Source of the DNA: WHSO01 sp050485485 | GTDB lineage: Bacteria > Pseudomonadota > Alphaproteobacteria > SMXQ01 | Assembly (NCBI GenBank): GCA_050485485.1 | Contig: JBJHBM010000006.1 | Location: forward strand, 1 to 64,000 | Reading direction: 5' to 3' | Length of the DNA stretch: 64,000 nucleotides | Shown: positions 59,174 to 64,000 of the stretch, in pieces | How positions within the stretch are numbered: the first letter of the stretch is position 1 | Layout: each line of letters opens with the position of its first letter | Position numbers and translations under genes: made by a program | The notes under the pieces: model-generated | The model's input: the letters and a program-made list of their open reading frames with translations, nothing else | What the model was told of the DNA's origin: nothing | Databases searched by the model: none

Positions 59174-60193
59174 ATGACGAAAGTCATGCGTCTGGCCGTT
59201 TTTGCCTGCGCCGGGGCAGCCCTCGGCCTCGCCGGCTTTGCGACGTCTCCGGCGACTGCGAATGTCGCCGACTTCTACAAAGGAAAGCAGGTCCGCGTGG
59301 TGATCGGCTTCTCGCCGGGTGGAGGCTTCGACGCCTACGGCCGCCTGCTTGCACGCCATATGGGCAAGCACATTCCCGGCAACCCCACGATGATCCCGCA
59401 GAACCTGCCGGGTGCCTCGGGCCTCAAGGCCGTCCAAGGCCTTGCCGTCGACAACGACGGAACGATGATCGTCCATTTCAACGCAGGTGTGGTTCTGCAG
59501 GCCCTGACACAACCCGACAAGATCAAGATGGACTTCCGTACCGTCCGTTTCCTCGGCAGCATGTCGTCCGATATTCGGGTCTGCTACGCGTGGCATGCGA
59601 CCGGCATACGGAACTGGGACGACCTGGCAAAGCGTCCGGTCATCAACCTTGGCGCCACCTCGCGCGGCTCGGGGTCCTATCTCGACGGGGCGTTGTTGCG
59701 TAACGTGATGGGGCTCAATGTCAAACAGATCACGGGCTATCCCGGCTCCGCCGAACAGCGGCTCGCGATCGAGCGCGGCGAGCTCGACGGCGACTGCGGC
59801 TCCTACGAAAGCATCCCGCGCAACTGGGTAGAGGAAAAGAGGATTAACCTGACCCACCGCAATTCCCGCGGCGCGGTTCCGGGGCATGACATCCCCTATA
59901 TCCTCGACCTCGCCAAGGCCGATGAACAGAAGCGGGTTCTGGCGGTCGTGCTGGCCATCAACGATATCTTCCGTCCGTTCGTGGTCAACGCCGCGGTCCC
60001 GGCCGATCGCCTCAAGGCGCTGCGGGAGGCGTTCTGGGCAACGGTCAATGATCCCGAGTTCATGTCCGATGCCGAGCGCTCGCAGCGCACGATTTCGGAT
60101 CCGATCCGCGGCGAGGAAGCCCAGAAGGTGATCGACGAGATGTACGCGACACCGGACGAGCTCATCAAGAAGGCTGGACAGGCGATCGAATAG
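59174..60193 (+). CDS. Bug/TctC-type solute-binding protein, standard length (copy 4)
   Basis: Periplasmic binding protein, 339 residues, without the extra C-terminal domain seen on the other three copies. Signal peptide to about residue 29 (ending ATA), then NVADFYKGKQVRVVIGFSPGGGFDAYGRLLARHMGKHIPGNPTMIPQNLPGASGLKAV. The ligand loop reads GGGFD rather than GGGYD. The rest follows the Bug two-lobe fold and ends at the normal point (IDEMYATPDELIKKAGQ). ATG at 59174; GAGG upstream. Single gene followed by a strong terminator. No TctA/TctB permease adjacent. Confidence 0.93.
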   Translation: MTKVMRLAVFACAGAALGLAGFATSPATANVADFYKGKQVRVVIGFSPGGGFDAYGRLLARHMGKHIPGNPTMIPQNLPGASGLKAVQGLAVDNDGTMIVHFNAGVVLQALTQPDKIKMDFRTVRFLGSMSSDIRVCYAWHATGIRNWDDLAKRPVINLGATSRGSGSYLDGALLRNVMGLNVKQITGYPGSAEQRLAIERGELDGDCGSYESIPRNWVEEKRINLTHRNSRGAVPGHDIPYILDLAKADEQKRVLAVVLAINDIFRPFVVNAAVPADRLKALREAFWATVNDPEFMSDAERSQRTISDPIRGEEAQKVIDEMYATPDELIKKAGQAIE

Positions 60194-60220
60194 TCACGGT
60201 AGCCGGGCCGTATTACCGAT

Positions 60221-60252
60221 AAGGGGCGATCCTGGGGATCGCCCCTTTTTTT
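60221..60252 (+). terminator. Rho-independent terminator after Bug copy 4
   Basis: Stem AAGGGGCGATC-CTGG-GGATCGCCCCTT-type followed by a run of eight T, 28 bp past the stop. Confidence 0.96.
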
Positions 60253-60267
60253 GCGATTTCCTTACGG

Positions 60268-60705
60268 TCAACCGACGACGCGCAGTGCGATCTCGCCGAA
60301 CGTCCGGCCGTCGAAAGCGAAGGCCCGATTTTCGCCGGCGCGTCCGTCGGCCGTCGCCACGATCAGCCAGCACTCCCCCGGCGCGACGGCGCGCGCGGCA
60401 TCGGTGGCGGACGGACGAGCCGTTCCCTCCGGGTGCGAATGGTAGGGACCGAGAACCTCCTCACCAGCTGCCCGCGCGCCACGATGGGCGTCGAATAGGG
60501 CCCGCGGATCGACCTCGAAGCGATGGCGACGCTCCGTCGCGACATTGACCGCGGCAACCGTACGGACGACGACGGCACGGGCGCCTTCGCGCCGCCCCAC
60601 CAGTACGCCGCAGCATTCCTCAGGCCAAGCGGCGGCCGCGGCGGCACGGATCGCCGCCAGGGCCTCTCCCGATATCTCGAGCGCTTCCGGCCCAGTACCC
60701 GTCAC
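60268..60705 (-). CDS. JAMM/MPN domain metallopeptidase (M67-like)
   Basis: A 145-residue zinc isopeptidase-like domain. The JAMM signature is complete: catalytic Glu in PEECCGVLVGR and YHSHPEGTARPSATD (H-x-H-P-x(6)-S-x-x-D, about residues 88-102). Bacterial relatives remove or process ubiquitin-like sulfur-carrier proteins (ThiS/MoaD/CysO type) or cleave small peptides. GTG at 60705 overlaps the TGA of the upstream DUF6476 gene, so it is translationally coupled to it. No sulfur-carrier gene is adjacent. Confidence 0.88.
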   Translation of the reverse strand: MTGTGPEALEISGEALAAIRAAAAAAWPEECCGVLVGRREGARAVVVRTVAAVNVATERRHRFEVDPRALFDAHRGARAAGEEVLGPYHSHPEGTARPSATDAARAVAPGECWLIVATADGRAGENRAFAFDGRTFGEIALRVVG

Positions 60706-61040
60706 GGCACGGCTCCGGGCCCGATCCGGTATTCGGCGAGCGGCTGCCCGCTCGCCGCATCGAAAACGAGCAGCGTTTCCCCGCCCTCGGGCAAGGCCAC
60801 ACGCAGCAGCAGGCGCCCCTCGGCAAGACGGCTTTCCAGGACCCGCCCGCCCGCCGGGAGCGCCAGGCGGCGGACCGGAGCTGCGTCTTGTTGTGCGGGG
60901 ACGGGGGCCGGAGCGGAAGCGGATTCGGGCGTCCCGGAGGCAAGCCGGACGCCGCGCTGGACGATGAGCATGACCAACACCGTCGTCGCGACCACGATGG
61001 CGATGCCCATGACGATAACGAGCACCTTGAGCGCGCGCAT
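60702..61040 (-). CDS. DUF6476-family membrane-anchored protein
   Basis: A 112-residue protein starting MRALKVLVIVMGIAIVVATTVLVMLIVQRG, one N-terminal membrane segment, followed by a Pro/Ala-rich linker (SAPAPVPAQQDAAPV) and a short beta-rich domain (GGRVLESRLAEGRLLLRVALPEGGETLLVFDAASGQPLAEYRIG) outside the membrane. This matches a small family found beside rluD in alphaproteobacteria; function unknown. An alternative ATG at 61064 would overlap, on opposite strands, the ATG of the RluA-family gene at 61063. Translationally coupled to the JAMM gene. Confidence 0.75.
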   Translation of the reverse strand: MRALKVLVIVMGIAIVVATTVLVMLIVQRGVRLASGTPESASAPAPVPAQQDAAPVRRLALPAGGRVLESRLAEGRLLLRVALPEGGETLLVFDAASGQPLAEYRIGPGAVP

Positions 61041-61062
61041 TTTCTTGTCCACTCTCCCGGCC

Positions 61063-62028
61063 ATGACGGACGCAGCGCCCACAGCCGCCGATCAGGTCTT
61101 CAGCGTCGCCGCGTCCCCCGGCGACGGGGGGCGGCTCGACGCTTTCCTCGCCGCGCGCCTCCCGCTGTCGCGCTCGCGCCTCCAGGCGCTGATCGGCACG
61201 GGCGCGGTCAGCGCCGACGGCGAGACGATACTGGACCCCTCCCGCACGGTCAAACCGGGCACCCTCTACCGCGTCGCGGTGCCGCCCGCGGCCCCGGCGG
61301 AACCGGAAGCCCAGGACATCGCGCTCTGCGTCCTCTACGAGGACGCCGACGTGATCGTGATCGACAAGCCGGCCGGTCTCGTCGTCCACCCGGCACCGGG
61401 GAATCCCGACCGCACGCTGGTCAATGCGCTGATCCATCACTGCGGCACGAGCCTGCAGGGGATCGGCGGCGTGCGGCGGCCGGGTATTGTCCACCGTCTC
61501 GACAAAGACACTTCCGGCGTCATGGTGGTCGCCAAGACCGCAGCGGCGCACGAGGCGCTGGTGGCCCAGTTCGCGGCACGCGAGATCGAGCGGCTCTACG
61601 GCGCGTTGGTATGGGGCGTGCCGAGCCCGCGCGAGGGCCGTATCGAAGGCAACATCGGGCGCAGCCCGCGCAACCGCAAGAAGATGGCGGTCCTTGGGAC
61701 GGGCGGCCGCCCCGCCGCCACCCGTTATCGGGTCATCCGCACCTACGGCCCGACGCGGACGCCGGTCGCAAGCCGGGTCGAATGCCGCCTGGAGACCGGC
61801 CGAACCCATCAAATCCGGGTCCACATGGCCCACATCGGGCATCCTGTGGTCGGGGATCCGATTTACGGGTCCAGGCGTAGACTCCTTGAAACAGAATCGC
61901 TTCGGGGTCAGGCCCTGCATGCCTTCCGGCTCGGTTTCCGGCATCCTGCCACCGGAGAGTCGCTGCGCTTCGAGTCTGATTTTCCTTCATACTTCAGTAG
62001 CTTGGAAAAAACGTTAGAGGCCCTGTAA
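61063..62028 (+). CDS. RluA-family pseudouridine synthase (RluD-like)
   Basis: rRNA pseudouridine synthase, 321 residues. N-terminal S4 RNA-binding domain (RLDAFLAARLPLSRSRLQALIGTGAVSADGE), then the catalytic domain with VLYEDADVIVIDKPAGLVVHPAPGN, the active-site Asp motif GIVHRLDKDTSGVMVVAKT, and RLETGRTHQIRVHMAHIGHPVVGDPIYG. The S4 domain plus this order points to the RluD subgroup, which modifies helix 69 of 23S rRNA. ATG at 61063 lacks a good ribosome-binding site. Followed by rpoH after 94 bp. Confidence 0.94.
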   Translation: MTDAAPTAADQVFSVAASPGDGGRLDAFLAARLPLSRSRLQALIGTGAVSADGETILDPSRTVKPGTLYRVAVPPAAPAEPEAQDIALCVLYEDADVIVIDKPAGLVVHPAPGNPDRTLVNALIHHCGTSLQGIGGVRRPGIVHRLDKDTSGVMVVAKTAAAHEALVAQFAAREIERLYGALVWGVPSPREGRIEGNIGRSPRNRKKMAVLGTGGRPAATRYRVIRTYGPTRTPVASRVECRLETGRTHQIRVHMAHIGHPVVGDPIYGSRRRLLETESLRGQALHAFRLGFRHPATGESLRFESDFPSYFSSLEKTLEAL

Positions 62029-62037
62029 TTTTTTCTA

Positions 62038-62064
62038 TTCCTGAGTGGAATGGTCATATATAAT
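62038..62064 (+). promoter_or_regulatory. Possible rpoH promoter
   Basis: TATAAT at 62059-62064 is a perfect -10; TTCCTG at 62038-62043 is a weak -35 with 15-bp spacing. The stretch 62030-62075 is clearly AT-rich between two GC-rich genes and lies about 60 bp before the rpoH ATG. Confidence 0.4.
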
Positions 62065-62122
62065 GTTTTTCCAATCGAGAGGCGAGGCAATCACGTAACG
62101 TCTCGCCAGGGAGTACCGACCG

Positions 62123-63052
62123 ATGGCCATAAACGCGCGTAATCTTCCGATCCTGTCCCCGGAGGGGAACCTTTCGCGGTATCTGCAGGAGATCCGCAAG
62201 TTCCCGATGCTGGAGAAGGAAGAGGAATACATCCTCGCCAAGCGCTGGCGCGACGACGGCGACGTGGAAGCTGCACATAGGCTGGTAACGAGCCATCTGC
62301 GCCTCGTCGCCAAGATCGCGATGGGCTATCGCGGCTACGGGCTGCCGCTCGGCGAGCTGATCTCCGAGGGCAACGTCGGCATGATGCAGGCGGTGAAGCG
62401 TTTCGATCCCGACCGCGGCTTCCGTCTCGCCACCTATGCGATGTGGTGGATCCGCGCCTCGATCCAGGAGTACATCCTGCATTCCTGGTCGCTGGTAAAG
62501 ATGGGCACCACCGCGGCGCAGAAGAAGCTGTTCTTCAACCTACGCAAGATCAAGGGGCAGATGAAGGCGATCGACGACGGCGACCTTCCTCCCGAGACGG
62601 TCAAGCGCATCGCCGAACGGCTCGACGTGACCGAGGACGAGGTCGTGAGCATGAACCGTCGCCTCGCCGCGCCAGACCACTCGCTCAACGCGCCGCTCAA
62701 GGCCGATGGAGACGGCGGCGAATGGCAGGACTGGCTGGTGGACGACGCCGAGAACCAGGAGACCGTCGTCGCCGATCGCGAGGAATACCAGCAGCGCCAT
62801 CAGCTTCTGGTGCGGGCCATGAAGAACCTGACCCAGCGCGAGCGTCATATCCTGACCGAGCGCCGCCTCAAGGACGAACCCACCACGCTCGAGGACCTGA
62901 GCCAGAAGTACGGCATTTCGCGTGAACGGGTGCGCCAGATCGAAGTCCGCGCCTTCGAGAAGTTGCAGAAGTCGATGAAGAACGCCGTGATCGAAGGCGA
63001 GATCGCCGCGCGTGCCGAGGCCTCCGCCGGAATTCCCTCGTCCGCGGCCTGA
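62123..63052 (+). CDS. rpoH: RNA polymerase sigma factor RpoH (sigma-32)
   Basis: Heat-shock sigma factor, 309 residues. Region 1.2/2 (LSRYLQEIRKFPMLEKEEEYILAKRW ... LRLVAKIAMGYRGYGLPLGELISEGNVGMMQAVKRFDPDRGFRLATYAMWWIRASIQEYIL), the RpoH box QKKLFFNLRKIKGQM in region 2-3, and region 4 (LTQRERHILTERRLKDEPTTLEDLSQKYGISRERVRQIEVRAFEKLQ). ATG with GGGAG upstream. Its position after the RluA-family gene is common in alphaproteobacteria. Whether the 5' region folds into a thermosensor cannot be judged; the 5' leader has no striking hairpin. Confidence 0.98.
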   Translation: MAINARNLPILSPEGNLSRYLQEIRKFPMLEKEEEYILAKRWRDDGDVEAAHRLVTSHLRLVAKIAMGYRGYGLPLGELISEGNVGMMQAVKRFDPDRGFRLATYAMWWIRASIQEYILHSWSLVKMGTTAAQKKLFFNLRKIKGQMKAIDDGDLPPETVKRIAERLDVTEDEVVSMNRRLAAPDHSLNAPLKADGDGGEWQDWLVDDAENQETVVADREEYQQRHQLLVRAMKNLTQRERHILTERRLKDEPTTLEDLSQKYGISRERVRQIEVRAFEKLQKSMKNAVIEGEIAARAEASAGIPSSAA

Positions 63053-63073
63053 AGAACGATCGACCGCGCGCGC

Positions 63074-63556
63074 TCAGCCCCCCGGGCGCGCGCGGTCGAT
63101 GTCCTCCCCCCATTCCCGGATCAGCGCCTTGCGGCGTGTCTCCAGAACGCGGATGCGCCGTGCAGCGTGGATCTGCATGATGAATCCGGCGACGCTCGGC
63201 ATACCGAGATAAACCAGCCAGCCCATCGCGGCGGCGGCATAGACCACCAGCCAGGCGTAGACATCCGTGAGAATCCGCATGGCGGAGAGCAGGTCATGGC
63301 GCCCCGACCACAACACCACCAGGAACGGCAGGATACCTGCGAAGTTGAGGAACCCCACCGAACGCGCCGCATATTTCTTCGGATGCAGATCCACCACGAA
63401 CGCCACCAGCGTGGGCAACAGCCCGAGTGTCAGCACCAGCATGGTCGGCAGCGCGAACAGCATGCCGCCGATGAAAGCGGCGAACGCCAGCATCTGCGCC
63501 AGCGTGCGGCGTGCGGCGACCCTATCGCTCTTTCGTGTCCTGCGGGCGGTGCTCAT
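63074..63556 (-). CDS. Hypothetical membrane protein
   Basis: A 160-residue protein with about four hydrophobic segments: LAQMLAFAAFIGGMLFALPTMLVLTLGLLPTLVAFVVDL, then FLNFAGILPFLVVLW and YAWLVVYAAAAMGWLVYLG. Basic ends (STARRTRKSDRVAARR; RRIRVLETRRKALIREWG), consistent with cytosolic termini. I do not recognise the family. ATG at 63556 with AGGAG upstream. It lies 8 bp downstream of the following membrane protein gene, so both are one operon, convergent with rpoH. Confidence 0.75.
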   Translation of the reverse strand: MSTARRTRKSDRVAARRTLAQMLAFAAFIGGMLFALPTMLVLTLGLLPTLVAFVVDLHPKKYAARSVGFLNFAGILPFLVVLWSGRHDLLSAMRILTDVYAWLVVYAAAAMGWLVYLGMPSVAGFIMQIHAARRIRVLETRRKALIREWGEDIDRARPGG

Positions 63557-63564
63557 GGCCTCTC

Positions 63565-64000
63565 CTAGATCAGCAGAACGGCACACAGCGCCATCGCCGC
63601 GATGCTGACGATGCCGGTAAGACCCGCCGCGATCTGATGGCCGTATTCCTCGGTGCGCACAGGGTCTGTGTAGCCATGACTCTTGAGGAACGATATCTCC
63701 GCCGTGAGCCGTGCGTACTCCGCCACCGCCTCGGCATAGCCGTTGCGGTCGCGCTGCCGGATTTCGCCGTTCGCGAGATACATGTAGAGTGCCGCAATAT
63801 CGCCACGCTCGATCAGGCCCGGCATCTCGTGCTCCACCTTTTCGCGCCACATCCGGTGGCGGAAGCTGTCCACCACCGGACGCAGGTAGCCCCCGAGCCA
63901 GCGCGCGACTCCCGGGCAGGATCCGCAGCCGGTCTGGACCTGCAGCGTGGCGAGCACGCCCAGCATACCGAGCGCGGCACGCTCCGGGTCGCGCGGATCG
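63565..64000 (-). CDS. Hypothetical protein with C-terminal membrane helix, 5' end outside window
   Basis: Open from the window edge; coding character continues upstream of the first ATG in view (DPRDPERAALG precedes it), so the true start lies beyond base 64000. At least 144 residues are visible. Features: TGCGSCPGVARWLGGYLRPVVDSF with a Cys-x-x-Cys, a charged helical middle (GDIAALYMYLANGEIRQRDRNGYAEAVAEYARLTAEISFLKSHGYTDPVRTEEYG), and a terminal hydrophobic segment HQIAAGLTGIVSIAAMALCAVLLI. Family not recognised. Upstream member of the operon with the membrane protein at 63074. Confidence 0.72.
   Translation of the reverse strand, partial: DPRDPERAALGMLGVLATLQVQTGCGSCPGVARWLGGYLRPVVDSFRHRMWREKVEHEMPGLIERGDIAALYMYLANGEIRQRDRNGYAEAVAEYARLTAEISFLKSHGYTDPVRTEEYGHQIAAGLTGIVSIAAMALCAVLLI

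Overview
The window is about 64 kb of GC-rich DNA from what looks like an alphaproteobacterium. The case for this rests on an RpoH heat-shock sigma factor beside an RluA-family pseudouridine synthase and a DUF6476 protein, an ornithine decarboxylase plus homospermidine synthase polyamine block, an HDAC-xseB-ispA cluster, and a lifestyle built on aromatic or xenobiotic acids (CoA ligases, acyl-CoA dehydrogenases, CoA transferase, dienelactone hydrolases, cupins, amidohydrolases and four Bug/TctC-type solute-binding proteins). No rRNA, CRISPR array, transposase, integrase or prophage module is visible. I recognise the lineage only broadly and name no species.

Left part (1-9.2 kb): ispA and xseB are separated from the HDAC-like gene by an AT-rich stretch of about 1.35 kb that carries an unknown protein, a beheaded ImmA/IrrE-type gene and a tiny ORF; this looks like an insertion scar in a normally compact operon. 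An RND adaptor/pump pair and an alpha/beta hydrolase follow. 9.2-14.2 kb is one minus-strand operon: an ADP-forming acyl-CoA synthetase, an acyl-CoA dehydrogenase, a hydroxycinnamoyl-CoA hydratase/lyase-like enzyme and a cupin, which together resemble ferulate/coumarate side-chain breakdown. 14.2-22.7 kb holds a peroxiredoxin, a mosaic palindromic repeat, a cobalamin-binding protein, a HicA-like ORF, two dienelactone hydrolases (one ending in a 17-bp tandem repeat), an ACMSD-like amidohydrolase, LysR, PilZ, and a DUF4202/alpha-carbonic anhydrase pair.

Middle (22.7-46.8 kb): a Bug protein with an extra C-terminal domain, an oxidoreductase, a class II aldolase, a CoA-transferase/acyl-CoA dehydrogenase operon, a TauE/SafE transporter, a bicupin facing two tandem Bug proteins across a candidate operator, a CueR-cytochrome c operon with a textbook MerR-type promoter, MsrA, a lactonase-like/decarboxylase-like aromatic pair, an orphan four-PAS histidine kinase, a catalytically dead HtrA-like PDZ protein and a second ACMSD-like amidohydrolase.

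Right part (46.9-64 kb): a BON lipoprotein, a hemP gene with an internal amber codon next to an EntS-like MFS exporter, a TPR-methyltransferase, the polyamine block with a long structured leader, YajQ, GreB, a PagL-like barrel, a fumarylacetoacetase-family enzyme, an exported methyltransferase, tRNA-Glu(CTC), a fourth Bug protein, a JAMM peptidase, DUF6476, an RluA-family synthase, rpoH and two membrane proteins (the last cut by the window edge).

No single novel defence or biosynthetic system stands out. The best leads are the shared C-terminal domain on three Bug proteins with no TctAB permease nearby, the paired TTAG-N4-CTAA sites, the broken hemP, the dead HtrA-like protein and the insertion scar next to xseB. 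All calls come from reading the sequence only; no database search was run.
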